Position numbers and translations under genes: made by a program
In this document: piece after piece, positions 47,202 to 58,679 of the stretch
How positions within the stretch are numbered: position 1 is the first letter of the stretch
Layout of the letters: each line of letters begins with the position of its first letter
Assembly (NCBI GenBank): GCA_017893485.1
Contig: CM030362.1
Location: 434,001-498,000, forward strand
DNA from: Hemerocallis citrina
Taxonomy: Eukaryota; Streptophyta; Magnoliopsida; Asparagales; Asphodelaceae
DNA: 64,000 nt
Direction of reading: 5' to 3'
The notes under the pieces: generated by a model
Told to the model about the DNA's origin: nothing
The model's input: the letters and a program-made list of their open reading frames with translations, nothing else
Databases searched by the model: none

Positions 47202-49406
47202 TTACTTGATAAATAGATGAATGTCAGTCTTACTTGATTCTACTTCTTCCAATTCCTTGTAGAACTCAAGCGCATCTTCTGTTGGATCATTGTAGAAACA
47301 AAAGCTATCAGCCCTTAACCAATCTAAAGTGCACACTAATGCTTCAACCATTTTTGGAGTCAACGATGCTCTGAAGGGATCCACAATTCTTCTTCCCAAA
47401 CTAAATGTACTCTCACTCGCAACTGTAGATGTTGGAATCGCAAAAATGTTCTTTGCAATTTTTGAGAGAATTGGTAAATCAAGTTCATTTGATCTCCACC
47501 AACTCAAGAGATCAAAATCCTTGTTAAGGGGATTTTGAAAAGGAGCAGCGAGGTACTTGTCCACTTCATTGGTTATCTCGGTAAGGCGTTGATCCCTTCT
47601 TTCATTAATAAGTGCCAATAGCATGCTCTTTCCCACATCGTCATTACCTTCACAACCTTCCTGCAACACCTCATTCTCTTGATTGTTTTCTTCCGATGTC
47701 TCAACCATATTATTCCCCTTGTACACATTATACAAGTCCAACAAAATTTTTTTAATTGCCTTGTGAATCTCATTTATCTTAATTTGGTCCCATCCAAGCA
47801 TTTTGAGGTGTATTGTAATCATTTGAAGTTTGAAACAGGGATTAAGAACTTGACCAAGATAGATGAGAGGATTAACATTATCAAGACTTCCCCAATACTT
47901 GTCAAATTTTGCTTTCATTGAAGATGCCACCTTTTGCAAAGTAGGATTGCGCATATCCCTCATTTTTGCATCAATCTCTATTTGTATCTCTACAATTGAG
48001 TTCCAAAGATGGTTGGCCGTAGGAGTCTTGGATGCACTAAGTGTAAGAGTGTAATTGTAGAACTTTTTGAGAAAGTGAACAAACGACAAAACCAAATCCC
48101 AATCCCCTTCCGTCGGTGGCCCCACTCTTTTGACCATATTTTTGTGACTATCTTTTTCTTCCTCGAGAAAATATATCCGAAATTGTACATTTTCCTCCGC
48201 CATCCTTGAAAACACCTTCCGAAACTTATGAGCATTTTCAAGCATCTTATAAGTTGAATTCCACCTCGTAGAAACATCCATAGGCACACATGACATCTTA
48301 TTCATCCCCAATAAGATTGCAAATTCTCTAAATTTATCCAACCTAGCACTGGAAGAGTGGATGTACTTTACACAATTCCTAATTCTCTCAATTGAACTGG
48401 CAAGTTCCTTCAATCCATTCTTCACAATTAAATTCAAGATGTGACAAGCACACCTCAAATGCATATATTTCCCACCAAGTAAGAGAGTACCCATCTCCTC
48501 AAATCTCCTTTTCATATAATCAATTGCGACATCATTGGATGAAGCATTGTCAACCGTGATGGTAAAGACCATCTGTACTTCCCAACCCTTTAAACATCCC
48601 TTTAAAAGCCTTCCAATGTCTTCTCCCTTATGACTAGTGATCTTCGTGAAATTTATGATACGTTTGTGCAATTTCCAATCATTATCTAAAAAATGAGCAG
48701 TAACTACCATATAGTTTATGTTTTGCACTGAGGTCCAAGTATCAGTTGTAATACTTACCCTTTTATCACGCATCATTTCAAATATCTTAGACTTCTCTTG
48801 TATGAACAAGTCCCATATCATAGTGGTAACCTTTCTCCTATTTGAAATTTTAAATCTTGGTACAGCTTCATTAATCATCTCAACAAAACCTTCACCTTCA
48901 ACAACCCGAAACGGTTGTTCATCCTTAATTACAAACTGCACCACTTTCAACTCAAGCCTCTTTTGATTAAAAGTATGAGGTACAATTTGGCCACCCATCA
49001 TCTTATTTGTTAGGACCGATTGGGTACTATCACTGCCCTTTATGTAGAGTGGAGAAGTTTTGCATACCTTCCTAAGATGATGCAAGATACTTGAAGTCCC
49101 ATTTCTAATCGGATGGCAAGGTAACTCTACTTTGCAATAATTTCATATTGCAAGGTGAACCACTTCCCCTTTATTGTTCTTTCCTTGAACCTTAACGCTA
49201 TGTTTCCATGCCTCTGACTTCCCAGGAGCCCCAACCGCAGCACGCTTGCAACTATCTTCATTACTACTTTCAATAGCAACTATTGCTTCAGGGTTAGGGA
49301 TTGTGGCTGTAATTTGATTTGAAAGTGTGGGTTGTGTGGCTTCACCGGTGGAAGTGGAACCCGTAGGAGTACTACTACTATTCATACTAGTAGCCGTAAA
49401 TACCAT
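47202..49406 (-). pseudogene. hAT transposase (ZBED type) with a stop in the BED finger
   Basis: From the ATG at 49406 the frame runs 87 codons to a TGA at 49143-49145, then continues in the same frame for 628 codons to the stop at 47202. Before the stop: KNNKGEVVHLAI; after it: NYCKVELPCHPIRNGTSS. In related BED fingers a Cys stands where the TGA is, so the first metal ligand is lost. Downstream are the RNase-H-like core with DTWTSVQNINYMVVTAHF, DNASSNDVAIDY, RCACHILNLIV and STRWNSTYKML, and the C-terminal dimerisation region DLLSWWRSNELDLPILSKIA and STVASESTFSLGRR. Apart from this one codon I saw no damage. A product starting at the first ATG after the break (49001) would lack the DNA-binding finger. 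Plant ZBED/DAYSLEEPER-like family. Confidence 0.9.
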
Positions 49407-50249
49407 ATTACCTACAATAAATTTAGAAAACTAAGAGTTAGTGCAAAAAAAATACAAACTTATATATCTTATTATCTTAGGTGTTGTTTACATCCTGTTG
49501 TACTAACTAGTATGATAGTATCCTTAGTGAGATTAGAGATTGACCGTGGGTTGCATGATGTATTGGGTTTTCATCTTGATGAATGTAAGTTTAAGTATAA
49601 TGTTGTTGTCCAAAATGAAACAATCAAATTTGATTATCAGTAATTGAAACAATCAAATAACTAAACTAAGCACAAATTGAAAACTCAAATTGGATTTTCA
49701 GTAATTGAAAGCTCAAATTGAAAGCACAAATTTGATTATCAGTAATTGAAACAATCAAATTGAAAGCTCAAATTCAAAGAAATAAGCATAATAAATTACC
49801 CTTCCAGATTTGGTGATTCGGTGAAGAGGGGGAAAGGATTCGGACTGAAGTAGAAGAGGGTGAGGGAGGGCGATGGGTTTCGACTTTGGCTTTCAAGTCG
49901 AGGGGGCTATACCGCTGTAGAGGAGGGCGGATTGAAGTAGAAGAGGGCGGATTGGAGTAGAGGAGGGCGATTGGGTTTCGACTTTGGCTTTCGACTTTGG
50001 GTTTCGACAATCGAATCAGTGGAGGAGGGCGGATTGGATCATTGGAGTAGAACTGTAGAAGAGGCCAAGAGGGGGGGTTTCGATTTTCGAATCAATGGAG
50101 GGGGGTTGCGGTAGGAGGTGAGGGAAGAGGAGTAGAGGACGGGTCGGGAAGACTGGAAGAGAAGAGGGAAGAGAAAGAAGAGACGGCTACTAGTACGAGT
50201 ACGACCTAGAAAATGAAAAGAAAGACTGGGAAAAAAATGATATTAAATA
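49407..50249. other. 5' region of the hAT transposase unit
   Basis: Non-coding. It has direct repeats of 'aattgaaa..caaat' (49620-49790) and G-rich units with 'gaagagggcggattg' (49840-50040). Promoter and leader of the transposase are presumably here; no clear TATA was assigned. Confidence 0.5.
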
Positions 50250-50558
50250 TATTCGGTATGGTACGGTATACCAACGGTATAAAAATTTTGTACCAGTATC
50301 ATACCATCAAAAATCGGTACGGTATTACCAAATTTCGGTATTGTTTGGTATGGTAATGGTATGGTACGGTAATATGGTATTTTTTGACACCCCTAGCTGA
50401 ATGGGGTTCTCATTTTGTAGGGAAAGTACTCAAATACCCCCGCTTGAGCGGGGGGTAATTTTCACCATCCGATGCCCAATTTGATAGATCAAGGGATCGA
50501 ACGGCTGCTGATTGAGTTCGCTGCTGATTGAGTAGCGCGCACTCTCTATATATATATA

Positions 50559-50959
50559 CTAGTAATTTACACGTGCGATGCACATTTTAATAATTTTAAA
50601 AAATAAAAATAAAAACTCTGACGAATGGATGATTTGAACCTGAAATCTCCTTTATATTAGTTATGTACGTGCGTTGCACATGTTGGTAGAATGACACAAT
50701 GACAAATGACACTAAGGCCTTCTCCCATTATAATATTAGATTAGATAGTATTATACACGTGCGTTGCATGTGGAGAAAATGGGGAGGGAGAATGAAAAGG
50801 ACAAAAAAATCTAGTATTATACACGTGCGTTGCACGTGGGGAAAATGGGGAGGAGGAATGAAAATGACAAAAAAAACTACCAACACGTGCGCTGCACGTG
50901 TTGACAAAATGATACACATTTATAAATGACACTAAGCCCTTCTCCCATTATAATATTAG

Positions 50960-50960
<1 letters not shown>
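50559..50960 (-). mobile_element. Nested Helitron termini
   Basis: On the minus strand the outer unit starts TCTAATATTATAATGGGAG (at 50960) and ends in a hairpin with GTGCATCGCACGTG and ...TACTAG (50559), flanked by A and T. Inside, the same 5' end recurs at 50740. Hairpin 3' ends with GTGCAACGCACGTG recur near 50660, 50755 and 50820. This looks like repeated insertion or duplication of one small Helitron family. The ORFs here follow the repeats. Confidence 0.65.
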
Positions 50961-50991
<31 letters not shown>

Positions 50992-51416
50992 GGGCGTGTT
51001 TCATATCTTCATCTGTGCTGCTGTGCTGGTAGCTAGGGAACCTCTTAATTTTCTTCCAAGAACACTTGTATTAATTCATTCGAAAGCAAGCATGCAATGA
51101 TGTCAAATAGAGCTAGCTATCTAGCTAGTTTAAGCGGTAACTTGCCTGTTTTCCTCCTAGCTAGCTAGTATCATTAAACCATGCATGCATCTATCACTTT
51201 GGGTATTCATGCATGATCCGCAAAGAAAAATAGTTTTATTATTCAACAGTAGATGCTGAAATTAATTACTGGAGAAGCCTAATTAATGTTTTTTTTTTTT
51301 TTTTGAATTTTCAACAAGAAAGCATGCATTTTATCAAAAAAAACAAGAAAGCATGCATGCAGAGGAATTTTCTTCAAATAATTTATAATTAAAAAAAAAC
51401 TCCCTCGTATTTTGAT

Positions 51417-52462
51417 GATTTTTTTCCCAAAATGACCTTTTTCATTGTTTTTTCCAAACTGACCTGCTTTTTAAAAAAAAATCCAAACTGACCTAGTCGC
51501 TGTCTCAAAAAGCGAGTTTGGTAAAATTCCCATCGCCTTTTGAGACAGCGAGTGTGAGACTTGGGTTTTTTTGATTTCTCCCTTGCCAAAACTCGCTGTC
51601 TCAAAAAGCGAGTGAGTTTTTCTCAAACTCGCTTTTTGAGACATCGAGTGTCGTTTGGGGATTTTTAATATTCCAGACTCGATTTTCCCCCCTCTTTATC
51701 TCCATTCTTACTCTCTTCTTAACTCCAAAACTCAAAATCCTAGCCTTCCAAAATCGACCTCCTACCCACAGAATCTCCTATAAATCTAAATATATTCACT
51801 TAATCTTTCTCAATCCTCTCACATTCTACTCTCAAAACCCTAAACTCATCTTCCGAAATATCAATATTTTGGAATTTCAATAAACTTCAAGAGGATAACA
51901 ACTTCAACTCTTCTACCCATACTGAAAGATCCATATTTTTTCCTGAACTCGCTTTCTCAGAAAGCGAGTCTGGTTTAAACCGCCTCGCTTTCTGAGAAAG
52001 CAGGTTTAGAGTTAAGAGATTTTCCAGAGCATAACTGGTCTCTGGAAATTCCTCAACTCAGTAGTCGCTTTCTCGGAAAGCGATTGAATTTTGCCTACAG
52101 TCGTCCAATCGTTTTCTCGCTTTCTGAGAAAGCGAGGAGGTTTCGCCTAGAATCAACGAGAGGAGATCGACAAAATGGGTTAGGATTTCGGGGTTAGAAG
52201 AGGAAGAGGGAGATAGAGAGTTGAAAGAGAGAGTGAGGTCGAAACAACGAGCCTGGGGTATTAAAAACTTCCAAACGACACTCGTTGTCTCAAAAAGCGA
52301 GTTTGGGGAAAACCCGCTCGTTTTTTGAGACAGCGAGTCTTGGCCAGGAAGAAATAAAAAATACCCAAACCTCACACTCGTCTCAAAAAGCAATGAGATT
52401 TTTACCAAACTCGCTTTTTGAGACAGCGACTCGCTAAGTGGGTCATTTTGGGAAAAAAATTC
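51417..52462. mobile_element. Mutator-type fold-back element
   Basis: 1046 bp flanked by a perfect 9-bp duplication TATTTTGAT (51408-51416, 52463-52471), the Mutator size. The ends are long inverted repeats starting 'tttttttcccaaaatgacc' and running through several copies of CTCGCTTTTTGAGACAGCG. The middle (51950-52140) has a second hairpin family, CTCGCTTTCTGAGAAAGC. No transposase. The minus-strand ORF at 52058-52408 is inside the repeats and has no recognisable content. Confidence 0.88.
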
Positions 52463-52523
52463 TATTTTGATCTTACAACTTAATAGCTAGCTGCATGAAC
52501 AGCCAAGGTTGATTGATTGTCAT

Positions 52524-55024
52524 TAGGGGTGGACAACTATTATCCGAACCGACCAATCCGAACAAATCCAATTCGAACCAACCGGTTTTTAACCGATCCA
52601 ATTGGGGATTTGGATTGGCTCGGTTCTTGATCTTCAATAACCAACTGGACCGGTTCGGTTGTTGGATGGGACTTTCAGATAACCGATGAAACCGAACCGA
52701 CCATACCTCTATTCATAAGTCCATAAAAAATCTAGTTCTCCTTTAATTTTTTGAATATACAAATAGTCATTTCTCATTTTATTGGAGATACAAACAGTCT
52801 TCTTTAATTTTTTTTAATACAAACTGAGCTGTTGTTTTACCTATATTTTGATTCTCCATAATCCTATTAGATTAAGATGAGTAACTAGAGTTATGGTTTA
52901 TATCTCATAGCCACTTAAGATATTATACTCTGCTTATCAGTATTGGAATATCACAGAGCACTACCTCTAGACCAGCTTTTATATGAGATGAACTGGGTTT
53001 AGAGTACTGGGCTTTATGCACACTCAACCCGGTCCAATAATTAAACAGATAACACGTGCAAAACACGTGTTTTCCCATAGAACATTATACACAATAATAT
53101 TCTAATATATTGAGAATATACCTATATATCTAACAATCTCCTCCTATATTCTCAATATATTAGGCAATCCCCCGTTAAATTATTGGCTCACAAAAAAAAT
53201 ATAGTTCACAGACTAAATCAATTATAACTCGAATAGTTCAAATGAGACTAAACCCAAATAATCAAATAGTTCAAAGACCATATCGAAACAGAATAGTTCA
53301 CAATGATTAAACCAACTAGAGAAACTTGTCATAGTTTCAAAATCAACTAGAGCAAATAAACTTCAAAAACAAAATATGAGTTTTAAGCTCATGAACACAA
53401 GAGTCTTAAACTCAACAGAAGTTTTATCAAGCAAGTGATAATTTATTCTTTAGAGAAATAAACCAAAACTATATCCTTGCAAATTGTTTTATGTTTACTC
53501 CTCCATTTTGAGCAAATCATTATTCTGAAATCTATGTTGACAGATTCAACTCCTCAATCTTTGCTAGCTTATTGAAAACAAGAATATCAAAAGACACATC
53601 TCTAAGAATTCTAGCAAACTTCATAAATTATTTAGTTCCACTAAAGAACTTAGTACAATTCAACGATAGCTTAGCAAAATATAACGCAAGCATCACAATC
53701 AAGTTTCTTTAACAAAATAAAGAACAAGAACTATTGTAGTTTCTGCACAAGAACTATACTATGTTTCATATTGGAATGATAGAACAGTCAAATCAATTAT
53801 GGTTAATTCTGAATCATCAAAATTGGAATGAAACATAAATCCATAAAAGAGTTATATCATCAAAATTGGAATGAAATAATAACAATTCTAAACATCGGAA
53901 ACACATCGACAAGTTTTCATGCTTTCTTTTGGAATAATGAGATGATTCTAAGTAAATTATGAAAATATATAACATCATCAAAATTGGAATAAAATTATAT
54001 ATTAATAGAATTTACATAGAACTTTTCAAATTATCTAAAGCATGCCAACTGCCTAAATTGATGCTTCAGTTTGAACTTCTCTATGGCTCTAATTGGATTC
54101 TAAATCTTAAAACAACTTGTATGTTAAAGCTTTTGACTCAATAGCTTTTAACTCTATTTTTCCCACAGTTTTGATAATTAGATCACTTTCAAATCTCTTA
54201 GCAAGAGCATTAGCCATACTTGTCCTAAGATATTATACCCTGCTTATCAGTATTGGAATATCACAAAGCACTACATCTAGACCACCTTTTATATGAGATG
54301 AACTGGGGTTTAGGGTACTGGGCTTTATGCCCACTCATCCCGGTCCAACAATTAAACAGATAACACGTGCAAAGCACGTGTTGCCCCATAGAACATTATA
54401 CACAATAATATTCTAATATATTGAGAATATATCTATATATCCAACAAATCATGTGTGTTATGTTGTTGAGAAATGATTGATTTACAGTGTGGCCCAGCTT
54501 AATAGAATCATGAAGTTGATGTAACATTTAGTAGTTACTTTAATCAAGTCAAGTAGAAATTGTTTTCTAGATAATTTTTATTGTACCTAAAATTCAATTA
54601 GCTATGGTTATTGATGTTCTTTTATGATAATAAACTAAGATTACAAAAGTATTCAAGTGAAAAATCAATTTATCTCACTCATTTAACCGTCATCATCTCA
54701 AACAATTAGTGCAAAATTCATTAACAACTTGTGGTTTTATGATTCTTCATTTTAAATTCATTAACAAATAGCAGGTTGTTTCTTAAGTTTGATTGAAGTT
54801 GATTTTTTAAATTTTAACAAAATTATGAATGATGTTGAAGGTGAAAAGTAGCACGCCAAACCGATCATCCAATCCAATCCAAATTGAGCTTAATCGGCTT
54901 GGATGAAAACCGATCCAATTAAGATTCGGATTGGTTGCGGATGAGAAAATTAAATAACCGATCTTCATTGGATCAGTGGTGGATGGTCCATATTAGGTCG
55001 GATACCGACCGATGCCCACCCCTA
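52524..55024. mobile_element. Non-autonomous hAT element, 2.5 kb
   Basis: Termini TAGGGGTGG...CCACCCCTA with 8-bp flanks ATTGTCAT (52516-52523) and ATTGCCAT (55025-55032), one mismatch. Inner sequence near both ends shows inverted 'aaccgatccaatt'-type repeats. No transposase. The terminal 8 bp equal those of the 7-kb hAT. It contains a small LTR element. Confidence 0.8.
52916..54446 (-). mobile_element. Small LTR element nested in the hAT
   Basis: Direct repeats of about 220 bp (52916-53135 and 54226-54446) differ at several bases. On the minus strand they start TGTTRGATATATAG, and AGGAGGAGAT directly precedes the left copy, as a polypurine tract would. The 1.1-kb interior has no coding sequence. 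I could not identify a primer site or target duplication, so this is a TRIM- or copia-like derivative at best. Confidence 0.55.
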
Positions 55025-55228
55025 ATTGCCATGGTTTTCCATATTCAAAAGGCATATATCATAGGACTCAATTTCACTTTTAGAATTTTTTAGAAAATAT
55101 TTGCAAATATACCCTCCAAACTATTTACAAAAGTAGGACAATTGGAAGTAATTTTTCAAGAAAGACCCTAACTTTAGGGATATTTACACAACACTAAAAC
55201 TAAAAATTTACATATATCACCATCCTAT

Positions 55229-56909
55229 TTGGAAACTGGATATTTCACAGAAAATAAAGAAATTAAGGTTAAAAAAATCTTTCAAAATTCAAAAATTAGA
55301 TACATTGATAGAAGATTAACAGAAAAAAATATTACTGATAGGAAAATATCAGAATATTTGTTAATAACAAGAAAAATAACTAATAAACTACCCAAGGAAA
55401 TACAAAAAAAGATAGCATAGAAAGTATTGAATTACAGAAACGAAGAAACAAGTTGGTATTACCAACACCTGCTAGCATACAAAATATTAGGCTAAGTATG
55501 ACCAACGGAGTAGTGAGATTAAATCCAAATATAGGACCAGAAATTTATATGATAAATATAGAAGAGTTGGAAGAAGATTGCAATGGTCCTGAGTTTGTAG
55601 GAATTATAAGAAAAGATTTAAAAATCATGAATAAGAACATAAAAGAATTAGGAAGGTATATAACTGATGACACAGAGAAAGATTTGGGCATAACAGAAGA
55701 AGGTATGAATGAGTTAGAAGCTATAACAAAATTTAATATAAATAATTTAGAAATAGAAAATTTAATGGCAAATCCCAATTCAGTGGAAATAGAGGAAGCC
55801 TTAAAAAACCTAGATATAACGAATGAAGAAATAAGAATGGATCAAGATAAAGAAAAGATTATAGCAAAACCTACAGAAATTGAAACTGATATGTACGAAA
55901 TCTTAAGGCCACCACCTAACACAAGACCTTATCAATTGCCATGGAAATGGAAAAACACAAAAAATAATAAGTTAGGTAGAGACAAAGAAAAAGAAACCCC
56001 AAAATATGAACTTACAGAAAATTACGAAAAAGGAATAGCAGAAAATAGAGAATGGCTAGATCTAGACTGCGTAAAAGTAGTAGATAGAACAATAGAAGAA
56101 TGGGTAAATGTCTCACTAATAGTAGGATTTAGGCAAAATCTTTCAGGAAAATGTTGGAATGGACTAAACGAAGAAGAAAGAAATACTATAAGAAAATCAA
56201 GACCGATTGATGATAAAGAAATTGAAGAAACCTCAGCACAACGAACCTTAGGTCTAAAAGAAATAATTACAAATTACAAAATAGCAATAAGAACATAATT
56301 CAGTGTATACGATGGAGAAAAATACACTATATACAAAAAGAATCAAGCAAGATGGAGACTAAATAATTTAGAAATATGCGACATGTATTATTTTGACAAC
56401 TATGCTTGTGAATTCCGAGAATATTTTCAAGATAGTTATTATACAAAAGAAAAACGGAGTCTAATTTTGGACTCATTCTTTCTAAAACTACATGATCCAT
56501 GGAGTATAAACATATATAGTGCATACATAGGTGAGAAAGTAAAACCAGAAGTAGACACTTTAGGGTATAGAATACAATTCGTAAAAGATTATAGGGATAA
56601 AGTATGCCAAGATGCTAGAGCAACAATGAAATATTATAGAACATATAAACAAAGAATTTGTTGTGAAGATGTAAGACCGAATCATTGAGGATGTAATAAT
56701 AACTATAATTATACAAAAAAGAGTAAACACAAATTCCAAAAATATAAACCAAAATATTGAAAAACTTTTAAGAGATATAAAAAACCCTATAAAAAATACT
56801 TTAGAAAATAAATAAAAATAAAAATAGACATTATACGTAAAACCCTAAGAAATGTAATTGTTATATATGTGGAAATGTATGACATATATCACCAAATTGC
56901 CTTAAAAGA
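55229..56909 (+). pseudogene. Endogenous pararetrovirus, coat-protein region (decayed)
   Basis: A-rich coding strand in pieces: 55229-55420, 55453-56298 and 56383-56688. Several stops and at least two frame changes separate them. The largest piece has an acidic N-terminal part, then PPPNTRPYQLPWKW and the capsid-like stretch WVNVSLIVGFRQNL. A Lys/Arg/Tyr-rich segment (56690-56820) and a zinc knuckle CYIC...H....C (56859-56892, broken by a TGA) follow, as in Caulimoviridae coat proteins. The protein is an old copy and is not expressible as a unit. The left boundary is not defined. Confidence 0.7.
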
Positions 56910-57689
56910 ATGAAGAAAAAAAATGTAAAATACGTAGAAGAAATTGAAGAAATGAATAACATAAATTATGAACCCATAGAATATGAGGAAAACTGGTCAG
57001 AAATAAGTGAAGATGAAGAAATAATGGTAATGGAAGAAGATAGTGGAAGTAGTAAAGGTGAAACAGAAGAATGCGAAATAAAAACGATGACAGAAATAAC
57101 AGAAATAGGAGAACAGTTAGAAAGAGAAGAAAATAATGAAGAAGTAAGGGAAATAATGTGTTTTGACATACTAAAATACGATAAAATAAGAGCAACCAAA
57201 TTAGATATAAACCCAAAAGAGATATTTAAACTACCAATATTCGAAAGGAAGAATAGTACCATCATAATAGTCAGGAATAATGAACAACCTATGGACATTG
57301 AACAAGCACAAGGAAAAACCATAATTCCATTAATAACAGAAAGAATAATAAGACAAGAGATGGAAAAAATAAGTGAGAAACCAGAAAAATATTAAGACAT
57401 ATATTTAAGAGCCGTGCAAATAATAATAAAAGCTTATTTTAAGGAAGGAATAAATACAGATGATAGAATAATATCAAGTACACAAGATGCCTTAATAGGA
57501 ATAGTACAAGGAAACCTAATGTACCAAAAGATAAAATTTACAATAAAACCTAATTTCTCTATAAGCATGATAGAAGAAAATAACGACAAATGTCTAGTCA
57601 TGTACTACAGATTATCAGGAATAAAAATGATAGAAAAAAGCAAAGTTATGAGTATACAAATAAGAAATATTTATGCTTTCATTAGTAAG
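56910..57689 (+). pseudogene. Endogenous pararetrovirus, movement-protein region (truncated)
   Basis: Continues in the frame of the zinc knuckle. An acidic linker (to about 57150) is followed by a segment ending at a TAA (57393-57395). The frame then resumes with QIIIKAYFKEGIN, ALIGIVQGNLMYQKIKF and CLVMYYRLSG, the core of 30K-type movement proteins of Caulimoviridae. Tat-2 cuts it at 57690. Coat protein before movement protein in one stretch is the order I associate with cavemovirus/solendovirus-type genomes. Confidence 0.68.
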
Positions 57690-58286
57690 TGTTACCGCTG
57701 ATTTCGGTGTGGGGGTAAACAGATAGAATTTGTGGATCCGAGGAAAACCTGAACAGCTGACTCGGCCTTCTTGCTCCCGCCGCAACCTGCAGGGAAGTGC
57801 GAGACACCGGGGTTGATTCCGGCGACGCACCCTTCGACGCTCTTGTCAGTAACCAGATAAAGATTAAGAAAGGGCTTAAGTGGTGAAGAAGTGATTAACC
57901 TGGTCTTGGTGGTAGAAGGGTTGTATTTATAGTCGCCTTTGGAATGATTTGGGGCCTGATTTCCTGCCTAACAGTCAGGAGGAAAATCCTCTTATTCTAT
58001 TTTTGGGAAGTTAGCCCCTGATTCCCTGGTGAGAGCCAATCAGGTTTATTGATTTGATTTGGTCAAATCAGTGGCCTGATTCTCCTCTTGGTGGACCGGG
58101 CTTGTATTGGGCCGGGACCCATGCCCAGTTGAAGCGGATCTATTCGCGGGTGGTTGGTTCTGTAAGAAGGAGGCCCAATACCCGTTTTGGATCCATCTGT
58201 ATGTGAAATTACCTTTTTACCCCCGTGCTTCAGGATTCGTGCTCGATCTGGACGGTCCCGATTTAACCCCATTTTTAGCCATATCA
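57690..58286 (-). repeat. Tat-2 3' LTR
   Basis: 597 bp, TGTTACCGCTGATTTCGG to GCCATATCA. It is clearly related to the Tat-1 LTR at both ends but diverged in the middle. TATAAATA (minus) lies at 57924-57931. Confidence 0.9.
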
Positions 58287-58305
58287 CGAGCCCCCCACTC
58301 CTAAA
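58287..58305 (-). other. Polypurine tract of Tat-2
   Basis: Minus strand TTTAGGAGTGGGGGGCTCG before the LTR. It is the same as in Tat-1. Confidence 0.85.
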
Positions 58306-58679
58306 GACTGAGCGTGATCAGACTTTGAGGAGTAGTTCAGCTGTCTCAGTGGCTGGTGGAGTTGTATCGGAGTCCAAATGTGGGATTTTGAATCTAGAAA
58401 GGGGGTAGTGAGGTAACTTTTGACGCTGTGTGCTGCTCTTGAGCTGCATCGGGTATCTGACAGTCTTTTATCCACTTTTTTCGAAGTATTTGTTTAATTC
58501 TGCGATGTGTTTGCTAATCGTTCGGGGGCTTTAGCGGTGCATTCGGGGTAATAATTGTTCGCTCCGGGGTCCGAAAGCGTGTCCCCAAATTTTTAATTAT
58601 TTCCCAGAATTTTTTAGCTAATTTTCCCGAATTTTTAGCAATTTTTTCGCAATTTTTAAACAAATAAAACGATTAAAAT

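Larger units (their letters stand above)
43386..50395 (-). mobile_element. 7.0-kb hAT transposon carrying fragments of five host genes
   Basis: Terminal TAGGGGTG...CACCCCTA with a perfect 8-bp target duplication GCTGAATG (43378-43385, 50396-50403), the hAT signature. Both ends are rich in short subterminal repeats (ACCGTAC/GGTACGGT, GGTAATACC types), as expected for transposase binding. It holds a hAT transposase gene (47202-49406, minus) and, downstream on the same strand, exons of HMG-box, HisRS/GCN2-like, CBS-PB1, BRCT and UBE3D-like genes (46686-43976). The fragments keep introns, so they were captured as genomic DNA. Transposase is one stop codon away from being open. Confidence 0.92.

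Noticed and set aside
50699..50932. Repeated peptide ORFs
   Set aside because: Translation of duplicated Helitron 3' ends.
56902..57322. Leu/Ser-rich minus-strand ORFs resembling membrane proteins
   Set aside because: They are the reverse of a Glu/Lys-rich coding strand of the pararetrovirus.
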